A stretch of DNA of 64,000 nucleotides from JBQTIY01 sp052387675 (GCA_052387675.1 JBQTIY010000010.1:62001-126000); one strand, 5' to 3'; shown: positions 36,430 through 45,639, counted from the first letter of the stretch. Program-made: numbers and translations. The notes: generated by a model not told the origin, from the sequence alone.

Positions 36430-37980
36430 TTAGTTTTCGGTGCGTTGCGTGAGGGCCGTGCGCACGGCGGCGAGTGCGTCACGGCGGGCCTGGCCGGTGA
36501 GCAACGGGTCGAAGCCGGCATCGCTGCCGAGGAGCTGCCTGAGCGAGCGCAGCGCGGCGAAGGACGTGGCCGTGTCGGAGCTGTCGAGCAGAGCGAGGAA
36601 GTCGTCGACGGGGTGCGCGGGGTCGAGTGACAGCAGCGCAGCGTGCAGCGCGGCCGCGAGATCCGGTGGGAAAGCCGGCCGATCCGGCGGGCCGGCCGAC
36701 GGATCCGGCGGAGATGGCGGAGCCGCGCTGCTTGCGGGGCGCAACTCCTCCAAGAGTCTGCGCAGGGGCGGCAGAGCCTCGGGCCGGCCAGAGCGTCCGA
36801 GCGCGGCCACGATGGCCACGCGGACATCGGCTTCGGCGCGCTGCTCAAGCGCCACGATGAGTTGATCGGCCACGCCCGCTGCGCCAATGACGCTCGCCGC
36901 TTGCGCGGCCACGCCGCTCACCGGATCCGCGAGCAGCAGCGGCGCCGCGGCGCCGGCGATCTGCACGCGGAGTTTGCTGTCGGCGTAGGCCGTCATGCGT
37001 TCCAGGATTTCCAGCCCATGCAGGCGCAGGTAGTCGTTGCGGCTGGCCAGCCCTTCGCGCAAGTAAGGCAGCGCGCCTGGCCCCTGGTTCGACAAGATGA
37101 AACGCGCGTCGTCGATTTGGCGGAGCTGATAGGCGTCGAGGTAGGCGACGAGCAGGCGCACGCGCGCGACGTGGCGCGCATCGCGCAGCGGCGCGGCCTG
37201 CCAGAGCGCGACGCGCTGCTGCTCCCACCAGGCGCGCGCGCGGCGCACGGCCTCCTCGCGCAGAGGGGCCGGCGAGGGATAGGGCCGAAAGCCAAAGTCG
37301 GTGCCGGCCAGCGCCACGACACCCGGCAGGGCCAGCTCCTGCAGGAAGGCGACGCGATCGCTGCGCGGCCACTCGAGCGCCTGCTCGCTCACTTCGAGGT
37401 CGCTGTTCTCGGCGAGGGCCATGAGCAGCAGCGGCACGCCCCCGGGGTGGCCCATGCGCGCGAGCGCGCTGGCTTCGGCCATGCGCACCTCGGGCGGCAC
37501 GTCGTAGTCGGTGGGATAGGGGCCGATGCCGTCGAGCAGCCGCGGAATGGCTTCCTCGGCGCGCAGTCCGCCCAGGATTTGCGCCGCGACGATCGCCACG
37601 CCAACTTCCGGGTCGCGCAGCGCAGCCATAAGTGTGCTCACCGCATTCGGCGCAACCGGACCCGCGGTCTCGCCGGCGCCGCTCGAACCGGCGCCGCCTG
37701 CGCCGGCGGGCTCCTTCAGTTGGCCCGCCAAGCGCAGCAGGCCGTCGAGGCGCTCGATGGGGTCGGGCAGCGCCAGCAGCGCGGTGTCCGGGGCCGGATC
37801 GTCCGGCGAGAGCGGCGTGGCGAGGACGTCGCGCCAGAACCACTCCCGCTCGCCGAGCGGCGCGGCTCGCAGCAGTTCCGGATCGACGCCCGGCAGCGCA
37901 GGCCGGCTCTCAGCCGGGTCCGGCGGCTCGCCGCATCCGGCCAAGAGCAGCCCGGCGAAGAGAAGGTGACCCGCTTGCAT
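36430..37980 (-). CDS. HEAT-repeat lipoprotein
   Basis: A 516-residue protein from ATG 37980; the lipobox LLLAGC at residues 11-16 (MQAGHLLFAGLLLAGCGEPPDP) fixes this start. After an acidic, proline-rich stretch, HEAT-type repeats run to the end (VSTLMAALRDPEVGVAIVAAQILGGLRAEEAIPRLLDGIG, EVRMAEASALARMGHPGGVPLLLMAL, VRVAIVAALGRSGRPEALPPLRRLL), interrupted near ~430 by a proline-rich insert. It is a surface or periplasmic scaffold; no enzyme motif. Divergent from the Trm112-like gene. Confidence 0.78.
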   Translation of the reverse strand: MQAGHLLFAGLLLAGCGEPPDPAESRPALPGVDPELLRAAPLGEREWFWRDVLATPLSPDDPAPDTALLALPDPIERLDGLLRLAGQLKEPAGAGGAGSSGAGETAGPVAPNAVSTLMAALRDPEVGVAIVAAQILGGLRAEEAIPRLLDGIGPYPTDYDVPPEVRMAEASALARMGHPGGVPLLLMALAENSDLEVSEQALEWPRSDRVAFLQELALPGVVALAGTDFGFRPYPSPAPLREEAVRRARAWWEQQRVALWQAAPLRDARHVARVRLLVAYLDAYQLRQIDDARFILSNQGPGALPYLREGLASRNDYLRLHGLEILERMTAYADSKLRVQIAGAAAPLLLADPVSGVAAQAASVIGAAGVADQLIVALEQRAEADVRVAIVAALGRSGRPEALPPLRRLLEELRPASSAAPPSPPDPSAGPPDRPAFPPDLAAALHAALLSLDPAHPVDDFLALLDSSDTATSFAALRSLRQLLGSDAGFDPLLTGQARRDALAAVRTALTQRTEN

Positions 37981-37992
37981 CGGCAATCCAGT

Positions 37993-38022
37993 TTGACATG
38001 GAGCCCCTGGGCTCGTTATGCC
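37993..38022 (+). promoter_or_regulatory. Candidate sigma-70-type promoter for the Trm112/yidC block
   Basis: TTGACA at 37993-37998 is a perfect -35 hexamer. TATGCC at 38017-38022, 18 bases downstream, is a partial -10. It lies in the 72-base divergent gap and would start a leader of ~25 nt for the gene at 38053. Confidence 0.45.
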
Positions 38023-38052
38023 AGGATCCCGATCGTTTCCGGAGCCCGCGCC

Positions 38053-38325
38053 ATGCCCGCCCCTCAACTCGACAAGGATCTCCTGGCGATCCTCGCGTGC
38101 CCTGAGACCAAGACGCCCGTCGCCTTGGCCGACGAGGCGCTCGTGGGGCGCGTGAATGCCGCGATCTCGGCTGGCAAGCTGCGCTCGCGCGACGGCCAGG
38201 CCGTGACGCGCACCATGGAGGCCGCGCTCCTGCGCCAGGACAAGAAGGTGCTCTATCCGGTGCGCGGCGGCATCCCGATCATGTTGATCGACGAGTCGAT
38301 CCAGGTCGACGCGCTCGGCGGCTGA
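38053..38325 (+). CDS. Trm112/UPF0434-like small protein
   Basis: A 90-residue protein. DKDLLAILACPETKTPVALADEALV and QDKKVLYPVRGGIPIMLIDESIQVD are the two conserved halves of the Trm112/YcaR family, small proteins that in eukaryotes and archaea activate methyltransferases. Only one of the usual zinc-type cysteines is present (ACPET), as in many bacterial members. It is 27 bases before yidC on the same strand. The partner in this organism is unknown. Confidence 0.85.
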   Translation: MPAPQLDKDLLAILACPETKTPVALADEALVGRVNAAISAGKLRSRDGQAVTRTMEAALLRQDKKVLYPVRGGIPIMLIDESIQVDALGG

Positions 38326-38352
38326 CGACAGCCCGCAAGCTGCCCCTCGACG

Positions 38353-40290
38353 ATGAACAAGCGTCTGCCGCTGGCTCTGCTGCTGAGCCTGCTTTTTCTC
38401 TGGTGGTACGGCGCGACTTTCACGCCCAAGCCGGTGCCGGTGGACCCGGCCGCTGCCGGCGCGCCCGGCGCTGACGGAACGGCGGCGGGGCAGAGTGCTG
38501 AGCTGGCCGGCCAAGCTGGCAACTCGGACAACAACGCTGGCAGACTCGACGGCTCGCGAATCGGAGCCATACCTGGCTCGGGCGTAGGTTCGGGCATGGG
38601 TTCGGGCGCGGGCGCCGGGGTCGGTGCGGGCGCCGAGGGCGAAGTGCCGCTGGGCGAAAGCCTGCCGGTGCCTTTCGAGGGCCGCGGTTATCGCGCCGAG
38701 TTTTCCACGCGCGGGGCCGCGCTCACGTGGCTTGAGCTGACGGACTATCACCCGGCTCCCGGCGACGACTCGCCGCTGCGACTCATCGGTCACCGCCTCG
38801 ATCCGGCCGGAAGCCTGCTGCTCAGCGACTTCAGCGGCCGCTATCCGCTCGACCGAGTGGCCTGGCAGGTGGTTTCCAACTCAGCGGTCGCGACTGATCG
38901 CGCGCGCTTGGTGTTCCAGTGGGTGGCGCCGGACGGCTTGGTTTTCACCCGCACGATCACCGACAGCGGCGTGCCTTACGCCTTCGACCTGGACATCCAA
39001 GTGTCGAATCCGAGCGGCGCCGACACGGCCGGCACGCTCATGCTGGTGGTGGCAGGCCCGCACGGTTTGTCCGATGAGCAGGAGGCCTCGCTGCTCTACA
39101 GCGGTCCCTCGACTCTGGCGGTGGTGGCGCGGACGTCGGGAGAGGTGGAGAAGACGGAGATCGTGGCCTGGCATGGCGACGATCTGCGCAGCGGCACGCC
39201 GCGGCGCGTCGCCGAGACCGAACAACTGCGCGGAGCGGGTGTCGCGAGCAATTATTTTGCGACGCTGCTCTCACCGCGCGACGGCACCTATGTGCAGCTC
39301 GTGCAGCCGGAGGCGGTGCTCAACTCGGCACTGCTGGCCAGCGCCGCCGCCAAGCGTGCCCCCGAAGGCCCTGATCGCGCCGAGTGGGAGCGCCGGCTGG
39401 CCCCGGAATTCCTGACGAACGCCTCGGTGCGTCTGCTGCTCGCCTCGAACACGCCCACGGCGGAGCGGCCCACTCAGTACGGCTTCCAGGTTTTCGCCGG
39501 ACCCAAGGACAGCGCCTTGGTGGAGCAGCCCGAGATCGGGCCCTTCCTCGACCCGATCGTGGAACACAGTCACGGCAGCATGGCCTGGATCAACCACGGC
39601 CTGCTCGCGGTGCTGCGCTTCTTTGAGTGGCTCACCGGCAACTGGGGCGTGGCCGTCATCCTGCTGACGCTCGTGGTCAAGATGCTGCTGTTCCCGATCA
39701 ACCGGGTGCAGCAGTCGTCCATGGCCAAGTACCAGGTCACCATGGGCAAGCTCAAGCCTGAGCTGGAGGCGCTGAAGGCCAAGCACAAGAACAACAAGCG
39801 CAAGTTCAACGAGGAGCAGATCCGGCTCCTCAAGGAGAACAAGGCCACGCCGCCGCTGGGCGGCTGCCTGCTCATGTTCTTGCAGTTCCCGATCTGGATT
39901 TCGCTCTTTCAGATCCTGCGCAGCTCCATCGAGCTGCGGCACGCCTCCTTCGCCTTCTGGGTGGACGACCTCTCGGCCCCCGACCGCATGCCCTTCCCCG
40001 TGCTGGGCCTGGAGAGCATCAACCTGCTGCCGGTGCTCATGGCCGTGGCCACGCTCATTCAGATGCGCATGCAGCCCAAGACCGGTGACGAGAGCCAGAT
40101 TCAAATGCAGAAGATCATGGGCACGATCATGCCCGTGATGATGCTGTTCTTCCTGTACAGCTATCCCTCGGGCCTCTCGCTCTACATCTTCACGCAGAGC
40201 CTGCTGGGCATCTTCGAGTACCGGATCATTCGCAAGTATTGGCCGGTGCCCGGCACGCCCGCGGCTGAACCGGTCAAGGCTGCGGCCTGA
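38353..40290 (+). CDS. yidC: Membrane protein insertase YidC
   Basis: Inserts proteins into the inner membrane with or without Sec. The 645-residue product has an N-terminal anchor (LPLALLLSLLFLWWYGATF), a Gly/Ser/Ala-rich linker (GSGVGSGMGSGAGAGVGAGAEG), the large periplasmic beta domain (~100-400) and the Oxa1-like core (NWGVAVILLTLVVKMLLFPINRVQQSSMAKYQ, GGCLLMFLQFPIWISLFQILRSSIELRHASFAFWVDDLS, FFLYSYPSGLSLYIFTQSLLGIFEYRII), with the hydrophilic-groove lysine in LVVKMLLFP rather than the usual arginine. Gram-negative-type layout. Confidence 0.94.
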   Translation: MNKRLPLALLLSLLFLWWYGATFTPKPVPVDPAAAGAPGADGTAAGQSAELAGQAGNSDNNAGRLDGSRIGAIPGSGVGSGMGSGAGAGVGAGAEGEVPLGESLPVPFEGRGYRAEFSTRGAALTWLELTDYHPAPGDDSPLRLIGHRLDPAGSLLLSDFSGRYPLDRVAWQVVSNSAVATDRARLVFQWVAPDGLVFTRTITDSGVPYAFDLDIQVSNPSGADTAGTLMLVVAGPHGLSDEQEASLLYSGPSTLAVVARTSGEVEKTEIVAWHGDDLRSGTPRRVAETEQLRGAGVASNYFATLLSPRDGTYVQLVQPEAVLNSALLASAAAKRAPEGPDRAEWERRLAPEFLTNASVRLLLASNTPTAERPTQYGFQVFAGPKDSALVEQPEIGPFLDPIVEHSHGSMAWINHGLLAVLRFFEWLTGNWGVAVILLTLVVKMLLFPINRVQQSSMAKYQVTMGKLKPELEALKAKHKNNKRKFNEEQIRLLKENKATPPLGGCLLMFLQFPIWISLFQILRSSIELRHASFAFWVDDLSAPDRMPFPVLGLESINLLPVLMAVATLIQMRMQPKTGDESQIQMQKIMGTIMPVMMLFFLYSYPSGLSLYIFTQSLLGIFEYRIIRKYWPVPGTPAAEPVKAAA

Positions 40291-40360
40291 TCCTCGCGCT
40301 GAGTCCCGCTGCTAAGCCAGTGATGCGACGCGCGGGCCGGTCGCGTATCCTCTGCCGTCC

Positions 40361-41455
40361 ATGAGCCCAAGACCCCGCGGTTCGCGCTTTGGACTGTTCC
40401 TCTTCCTGGCCATCCTGGCCCTGGCCACCCTTGAGGCGGTCGGGCGCCTGGGGCCGGCCGGTCTCGTGATGCCACCCAGCAAGTTCTTGGCTGCTTCGTG
40501 GGCGGTGGCCACCGGCGGCGAACTGCCCGTCAGCAGCGCCGAGAAGCCGACCGACGAGGCTCTCGCCAAGAACGCCTACCGCCCGCTGGCCTACGTCATG
40601 TACGGCCTCAAGCCGAGCTGGTCGCGCGACAAGAGCAAGGACGGACTCGACCGCACGACCAATGCGCTGGGCTTCCGCGGCCCGGAAGTGCAGCAGCCCA
40701 AGCCCGCCGGGCGCTACCGCATCATTTGCCTGGGCGGCTCCACCACCTATGACGACGGTGTCGGCGATGCCGACACCTACCCGGCGCAACTTCAAGAGAT
40801 GCTGCGCGATGCTCTGCCCAGCCGCGACATCGAGGTGATCAATGCCGGCGTCCCCAGCTACACCAGCGCTGAGAGCCTGACGAATCTTGTGTTCCGCTGC
40901 CTCGAACTCTCGCCCGACGCGCTGCTGATCTTCGACAACATCAACGACTTCCGCCCGCGCACCTATAGCAACTTCAGCGCCGACTACTTTCATTACCGCA
41001 AGACGTGGGATGGCACGGCCAACACTTGGATGCCGGGCGAAGACGATCTCGCGGGGGGCATCAATCCCTTCATTCAGTTTCTGCCCCCCAAGCCCAACGG
41101 CAAGCAAGAGGACAATGTGCGCCGGGCCGGCACCTGGGCTTTCCGCCGCAACCTCACGTGCATGGCCGTCATCGCCCAGGCTCATGGGGTGAAGCCCTGG
41201 TTTATGAGCTTCGTGCTGGACAGGAAACACAAGTTCAGCACTCCGCACATGGTGGCGGCCGCCGACGAGCAAAACGATGTGCTACGTGACGTCGCCGAGG
41301 CCCAGGGCGCCGGCTTCATTGATTTGGCGGCGGTCTACCCCGAAGGCGATTTCTTTACCGATCCCGTACACAACAATGCGGCCGGCGCCAAGCTCAAGGC
41401 GCGCCTCATCGCCGATGTGCTGTTGAAGGACCCGGCGGTGCGGGGCGGCCAGTGA
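40361..41455 (+). CDS. SGNH/GDSL-type hydrolase, membrane-anchored
   Basis: A 364-residue protein with an N-terminal anchor (SRFGLFLFLAILALATLEAVGRLG). The SGNH blocks are visible: serine in IICLGGSTTYDDGVGD, glycine in VINAGVPSYTSAES, asparagine in IFDNINDFRP and Asp/His in FTDPVHNNAAGAKL. Such enzymes remove or transfer acyl or acetyl groups on glycans and lipids. It lies between yidC and a GT2 glycosyltransferase on the same strand, so modification of a surface glycan is a reasonable inference. A TATCCT 9 bases before ATG could be a -10. Confidence 0.85.
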   Translation: MSPRPRGSRFGLFLFLAILALATLEAVGRLGPAGLVMPPSKFLAASWAVATGGELPVSSAEKPTDEALAKNAYRPLAYVMYGLKPSWSRDKSKDGLDRTTNALGFRGPEVQQPKPAGRYRIICLGGSTTYDDGVGDADTYPAQLQEMLRDALPSRDIEVINAGVPSYTSAESLTNLVFRCLELSPDALLIFDNINDFRPRTYSNFSADYFHYRKTWDGTANTWMPGEDDLAGGINPFIQFLPPKPNGKQEDNVRRAGTWAFRRNLTCMAVIAQAHGVKPWFMSFVLDRKHKFSTPHMVAAADEQNDVLRDVAEAQGAGFIDLAAVYPEGDFFTDPVHNNAAGAKLKARLIADVLLKDPAVRGGQ

Positions 41456-41492
41456 GCGCCTCGCAGGGCGTGCTCGCCGTGGGGGCCTTTCA

Positions 41493-42221
41493 GTGAGCGG
41501 AGTGCGTCTTTCCGTCGCGGCGCCCTGCTTCAACGAAGCCGAGAGCATCGAGAAGGTCGTGCTGGAGTGGGAGGGCGTCCTCTCCAAGGTGCCGCGCAGC
41601 AGCGAAATCGTGCTCTGCAACGACGGCTCCACTGACGGCACGGCGGCCGTGCTCGAACGCATGGGCCCGAAGTTCCCGCGGCTGCGCGTGGTGAGCTTCG
41701 AGAAGAACGGCGGATACGGGCGCGCTCTTTCGGCGGCCATCGACGCGACGGTGGGCGAGTACGTCATCACCATCGACAGCGACGGGCAGTTTGATCTGCA
41801 CGACGCGATGGGCCTGCTCGGCGAGCTGGAGGACGGCGACTACGACTGCGTCACCGGCTGGCGCCAGGGCAAGAAGGACAGTCTCTTTCGCGTGCTGGCC
41901 GACCGCGGCCTGAACCGCCTCGTGCGCCTGATGTTTGGCCTGAAGCTGCGCGACACGAACTGCGCGCTGAAAGTCGCCAAGGGCGACGTGCTGCGTGGCC
42001 TGACCATTGAGGCCAGGGGTTATCCGACGCCCACCGAGATTCTGGTGCGCCTACAGGCCAAGGGCTTCCGGCTGGGCGAGGCGCCCGTGACCCACCGCGA
42101 GCGCGCCGGCGGCGCCAGCAAGCTGCATCCCTGGCGCACGGCCTGGAGCATGTTCCGCTTCCTCTGCTACCTGCGGCGGAAATTGAAGCTCTACAGCGCG
42201 CGGATTATCGTCGAGCCATGA
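41493..42221 (+). CDS. Family 2 glycosyltransferase (DPM1-like)
   Basis: A 242-residue GT-A enzyme with GTG start. LSVAAPCFNEAESIEKVVLEWE, the nucleotide-binding EIVLCNDGSTDGTAAVLE and TIDSDGQFD (DxD-type metal site) define GT2; the C-terminal RERAGGASKLHPWRTAWSMFRFLCYLRRKLK matches the polyprenyl-phosphate mannosyl/glucosyltransferase group. It likely moves a sugar onto a lipid carrier at the inner membrane. The stop overlaps the next gene's start as ATGA. Confidence 0.9.
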   Translation: MSGVRLSVAAPCFNEAESIEKVVLEWEGVLSKVPRSSEIVLCNDGSTDGTAAVLERMGPKFPRLRVVSFEKNGGYGRALSAAIDATVGEYVITIDSDGQFDLHDAMGLLGELEDGDYDCVTGWRQGKKDSLFRVLADRGLNRLVRLMFGLKLRDTNCALKVAKGDVLRGLTIEARGYPTPTEILVRLQAKGFRLGEAPVTHRERAGGASKLHPWRTAWSMFRFLCYLRRKLKLYSARIIVEP

Positions 42222-43216
42222 AGACTGCGCCCAAGGCCGCCAAGGCCGTCACCACTGCGAGCAAGCCGTCCGGCGCGGCCCTCATCGGAGTGATCCTCGC
42301 CGCCGGCAAGGGCACGCGCATCGCGCCCTTCAGCGAGCGCTTCCCCAAGCCCATGTTGCCGATCCTCGGCAAGCCGCTCATTCAGCACCAGGTCGAGTGC
42401 CTGCGCGATCTGGGCGTGAAGAAAATCCTCATCGTCATCGGGCACTTGGGCTACGAAGTCGTGCGCGGCCTGGGCGACGGCACCAAGCTGGGCGTGGACA
42501 TCGAGTACGTGGACCAAGGGCCCACGCTCGGCATCGCGCACGCGGTGGGCAAGCTCGAATCCAAGATCGACCGGCCCTTCATGCTCTTCCTGGGCGACAT
42601 CTTCTTCGTACACGAGGGGCTGGCCGGCATGGCCGCCCTTTTGGGCGAGGCCGGCGGGAATGGCCAGGACGACGTGCGCGGCGTGCTGGCCGTGAAGGAA
42701 GAGCCGTCGGTCGAGGCCATCAAGCGCAACTTCGTGGTCATCGAGAACGAGGCCGGCTTCGTGACGCGCGTCATCGAGAAGCCGCAGCATCCGCGCACGC
42801 GCCTCAAAGGCTGCGGCCTGTACCTCTTCGACCCGGTCTTCTTCGACGCCGTGCGGCGCACGCCGCGCACCGCTCTGCGTGATGAGTACGAGATCACCGA
42901 CGCGATCCAGATCTTCCTCGACGACGGCCACAAGGTGCGCGCCGCGCGCGTGGTGCGCGAGGATTTGAACCTGAGCTATCCGGCCGACCTGCTCGACATC
43001 AACCTCAAGCTGCTGGCGGGCGGCAAGCACATCGGCCAGGGCGTCAAGCTGCCGCCCGGCTGCAAGGTCGAGCGCAGCGTGATCATGGACGGCGTGACCG
43101 TGGAGCAGCCCATCACCATCAAGGACAGCCTGATTTTCCCGGGCGTCACGGTGAGCGGCGACACAGACGTGGTGCGGCGCATCATCACCGCCGACCACGT
43201 GATCGATTGCCGATGA
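42218..43216 (+). CDS. Sugar-1-phosphate nucleotidyltransferase
   Basis: A 332-residue protein. GVILAAGKGTRIAPFSERFPKPMLPILGKPLIQHQ is the nucleotide-binding signature of RmlA/GalU-type enzymes, followed by FMLFLGDIFFVHEG (metal site) and VIEKPQHPRTRLKGCGLYLFDPVFF. The last ~90 residues look like a short left-handed beta-helix (GVTVEQPITIKDSLIFPGVTVSGD), as in bifunctional or regulatory nucleotidyltransferases. Makes an NDP-sugar from NTP and sugar-1-phosphate; base and sugar not readable. Both ends overlap neighbours by ATGA, so it is translationally coupled to the GT2 and epimerase genes. Confidence 0.88.
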   Translation: MKTAPKAAKAVTTASKPSGAALIGVILAAGKGTRIAPFSERFPKPMLPILGKPLIQHQVECLRDLGVKKILIVIGHLGYEVVRGLGDGTKLGVDIEYVDQGPTLGIAHAVGKLESKIDRPFMLFLGDIFFVHEGLAGMAALLGEAGGNGQDDVRGVLAVKEEPSVEAIKRNFVVIENEAGFVTRVIEKPQHPRTRLKGCGLYLFDPVFFDAVRRTPRTALRDEYEITDAIQIFLDDGHKVRAARVVREDLNLSYPADLLDINLKLLAGGKHIGQGVKLPPGCKVERSVIMDGVTVEQPITIKDSLIFPGVTVSGDTDVVRRIITADHVIDCR

Positions 43217-44163
43217 CGGCCACGTTCAAGCGAGCCCTCGTCACCGGCGGCGCCGGTTTCATTGGGCATCACCTTGTGCGCGCGCTGCTGGCGCGCGGCC
43301 TGGAAGTCACCGTGCTCGACGACCTCTCGGTGGGCAAGCGCGAAAACGTGCCGGAGGCGGCCAAGTTCGTGCAGGGCGATGTGCGCGACCCCGAGGCCGT
43401 CACCATGGCGCTGGCCGGCGTCGACTGCGTCTTCCACGAGGCGGCCATTGTGTCGATCCGCGCCTCCGTCGAAGGCTTCGTGCATGACGGCGACGTGAAT
43501 CTGCTCGGCACGCTGAATCTGCTGCAGTGCATGGCCGACAGCGGCGTGCGGCGCGGCGTCTTTGCTTCTTCCATGGCGGTGTACGCGGACAGCCCGGGGC
43601 CGCAGCCGCTGCGCGAGGACGCGCCCTTGCGGCCGATCTCGCCTTACGGCATCGCCAAGCTGGCCGCCGAGCAGTACTGGCTGATGATGAGCGCGCACTT
43701 CGGCATCGAGGCCACGGCGCTGCGCTACTTCAACACCTACGGGCCGGGGCAGACGCCCACGCCCTATGTGGGCGTGATCACGATCTTTATCACCAAGCTG
43801 CTGCGCGGTGAGGCGCCGGTGATTTTCGGCGACGGCGAGCAGCGGCGGGACTTCGTGCATGTCGAAGACATCGTCGGCGCGAACTTGGCGGTGCTGGATG
43901 CGCCGGCCGCAGCGGCCGCGGGGCGTGTCTTCAACGTGGGTACCGGCCACGCCACGTCCGTGAACGACGTCGCGAAGGGTCTGGTGGCGATCTTGAAGCC
44001 GGGCTCAGCGCCGCGTCACGCGCCGGCCGTGGAAGGCGAGATGCGCAACGCCATCGCGGACGTCAGCGCGATAGGGGCGGCACTCGGGTGGAAGCCCAAG
44101 CGCACTCGCGTGGACTTCGAGAGCGTGGTCGAGTACTGGCGGGCGAGTGTGGGGCGGACCTGA
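43213..44163 (+). CDS. NAD-dependent sugar epimerase/dehydratase
   Basis: A 316-residue extended SDR. ALVTGGAGFIGHHLVRALL is the NAD-binding loop, VFASSMAVYADSPG and SPYGIAKLAAEQYW supply the catalytic Ser and YxxxK, and LRYFNTYGPGQTPTPYVGVI is the UDP-glucose-4-epimerase-like substrate region. ATG 43213 overlaps the previous stop (ATGA) and is preferred over a TTG two codons earlier. Substrate likely a nucleotide sugar produced by its upstream neighbour. Confidence 0.9.
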   Translation: MTATFKRALVTGGAGFIGHHLVRALLARGLEVTVLDDLSVGKRENVPEAAKFVQGDVRDPEAVTMALAGVDCVFHEAAIVSIRASVEGFVHDGDVNLLGTLNLLQCMADSGVRRGVFASSMAVYADSPGPQPLREDAPLRPISPYGIAKLAAEQYWLMMSAHFGIEATALRYFNTYGPGQTPTPYVGVITIFITKLLRGEAPVIFGDGEQRRDFVHVEDIVGANLAVLDAPAAAAAGRVFNVGTGHATSVNDVAKGLVAILKPGSAPRHAPAVEGEMRNAIADVSAIGAALGWKPKRTRVDFESVVEYWRASVGRT

Positions 44164-44226
44164 ACCACACCAATTCGTCGATTAGCTCGCAGTGACTTCA
44201 CTACCCGCTTCGCGCAAGCGCCACAC

Positions 44227-44613
44227 ATGGTGAGTCCTAGTCTTCAGATTCCCGATGGCAAGCAGCGGCGCCGGCGCGTGGTCCGGCTCGCAGCGGGCGT
44301 CATCGCCCTTATTGTGCTGTCAAATCTGCCGCAAGCACGCCTCCCGCTGATGCTTGTCGGTCTAGAGGCCCTCATAACGAGCCTGCCGTACGCGAGCAGC
44401 GACGGCCAGTTCGACGACGTCGAAGTGCAGGCCAAGGGGCGGACATTCGAGTACGTCGTCGCTCGCTTCGTGGAACACAAGCAGCGGTCCGGTCACGGCG
44501 ATCTGATCTTGTTCCGATCGTTCCAGCGCGACGCATGGCGCTTCTGGAACTGGTACGACTACCTGACGCACCCGCGCTGGGAGCTTCCGTACCGGGCGCC
44601 TCCCGGGGGCTGA
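44227..44613 (+). CDS. Small membrane-anchored hypothetical protein
   Basis: A 128-residue product: basic N-terminus (GKQRRRRVVR), one membrane segment (LAAGVIALIVLSNLPQARLPLMLVGL), then a compact soluble part rich in aromatic residues (FEYVVARFVEHKQRSG, FQRDAWRFWNWYDYLTHPRWELPYR). Not recognised. It marks the start of the accessory stretch and ends just before the decayed endonuclease fragment on the other strand. Confidence 0.55.
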   Translation: MVSPSLQIPDGKQRRRRVVRLAAGVIALIVLSNLPQARLPLMLVGLEALITSLPYASSDGQFDDVEVQAKGRTFEYVVARFVEHKQRSGHGDLILFRSFQRDAWRFWNWYDYLTHPRWELPYRAPPGG

Positions 44614-44628
44614 AGTCCAGCCGCCGGC

Positions 44629-44694
44629 CTAGTCCTTCACCTGCGCCCTCAAGAACACCGCATCGCGGTGGTGCTAGAGGTACTGCTTCTGCCG
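44629..44694 (-). pseudogene. 3'-end fragment of an HNH endonuclease gene
   Basis: On the minus strand this reads RQKQYL-stop-HHRDAVFLRAQVKD-stop, matching RQQQYLEYHRDAVFLKARVRI, the end of the intact HNH gene at 45813. The alignment (44629-44692 with 45813-45876) has no gaps, keeps the reading frame and the stop position, and includes 24 identical bases in a row (44649-44672). An in-frame TAG at 44676-44674 and the absence of the rest of the gene show decay. Located exactly 1184 bases from its intact counterpart, with one secreted-protein gene between. Confidence 0.85.
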
Positions 44695-44730
44695 CCCCTC
44701 GCCGTCGGCCCGCGCGCCATGGCGTTCCCG

Positions 44731-45639
44731 TCAGGGCGTCAGGCAGGTCACGCCATTGCTGGCCGCGTAGCCCCACGGTCCGGCCGGGTCCTGAATCCAC
44801 ATCTGGAACCAGAGCGTCACCATCTCGGGGAGGCCGCTCGGCCAGGTGCCGGGCAGCACGACCTGACCCGCGCCGTTGGTCGGGAACGGTCCCAGCAACA
44901 AATCGGGATTCGGGACGAGCGTGCCGCCCTTGAAAGGCGCGAGCAGTCCGCTGAAGCCGACGATGAGCCAGGTGTTCGCGTTGGGTCGCGCGCTCGCGAG
45001 CGAAAAGGTCACGGCGTCGCCGCCGAGCAGCAGCCCGGTGCCGGTCAGAGTCGGCGGGCCGGCCGTGCCGGGCAGCGCGAAGCCGACGTCCTTCCACGTG
45101 CCGACGACCGTGAGCTGGACGGCGAGGTCGCCGTCGGGATCGGAGTTATCGAACCACTGGCTTTCGTGGTTGCCGACGAAGAGGTACGCGGCGCCGGCCG
45201 GCACCTCGATGAGGTTCTCGGGCTGCGCCGAGGTCGCTACGCGGAAGTCCTGCGGGATGTCGGTGGGCAGCGCGCCGGTAAGCGTCGCCGACGTGACGAA
45301 GTCCGGCCCTGCCTCGACGGCGCCCGGCACGCGGTGCTGGTTGGAGGGCGGCAGGAGGATCGTGTTCGCGCTGAACACGCCGATGAGCGAAAGGATCGAA
45401 TCGGACGAGGGACCGTTGTCCATGTCACCGAGGCCGCGCATCCGCAGCGTCTGGCCCACGAAAACGCCGATCGAGGAAAGCGGCACGGGCGTCGCGTCGA
45501 CGGCCGAGTCGTTGGCCGAGAGGCGCAGGTAGCCGTCCTTGGGGCCGAGCGGGACGGTCACCGTCTGGGCGGTCGCCGGCAGCGCTGCGGAGAAGGCCAG
45601 GCCGAGGGTCAGAATGTGGCAGACGAGTTTGCGGTTCAT
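44731..45639 (-). CDS. Secreted protein with planctomycete-type C-terminal module
   Basis: A 302-residue product from ATG 45639 with signal peptide MNRKLVCHILTLGLAFSAALPATAQ. The first ~170 residues are a beta-rich domain (VPLGPKDGYLRLSANDSAVDATPVPLSSIGVFVGQTLRMRGLGDMDNG, DNSDPDGDLAVQLTVVG) resembling PA-IL/LecA-type sugar-binding domains. The last ~120 residues (WKDVGFALPGTAGPPTLTGTGLLLGGD..DPAGPWGYAASNGVTCLTP) are the shared C-terminal module. Flanked on one side by the intact HNH gene and on the other by its fragment, in the same orientation as both. The 173-base gap to the HNH gene holds nothing recognisable. Confidence 0.75.
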   Translation of the reverse strand: MNRKLVCHILTLGLAFSAALPATAQTVTVPLGPKDGYLRLSANDSAVDATPVPLSSIGVFVGQTLRMRGLGDMDNGPSSDSILSLIGVFSANTILLPPSNQHRVPGAVEAGPDFVTSATLTGALPTDIPQDFRVATSAQPENLIEVPAGAAYLFVGNHESQWFDNSDPDGDLAVQLTVVGTWKDVGFALPGTAGPPTLTGTGLLLGGDAVTFSLASARPNANTWLIVGFSGLLAPFKGGTLVPNPDLLLGPFPTNGAGQVVLPGTWPSGLPEMVTLWFQMWIQDPAGPWGYAASNGVTCLTP

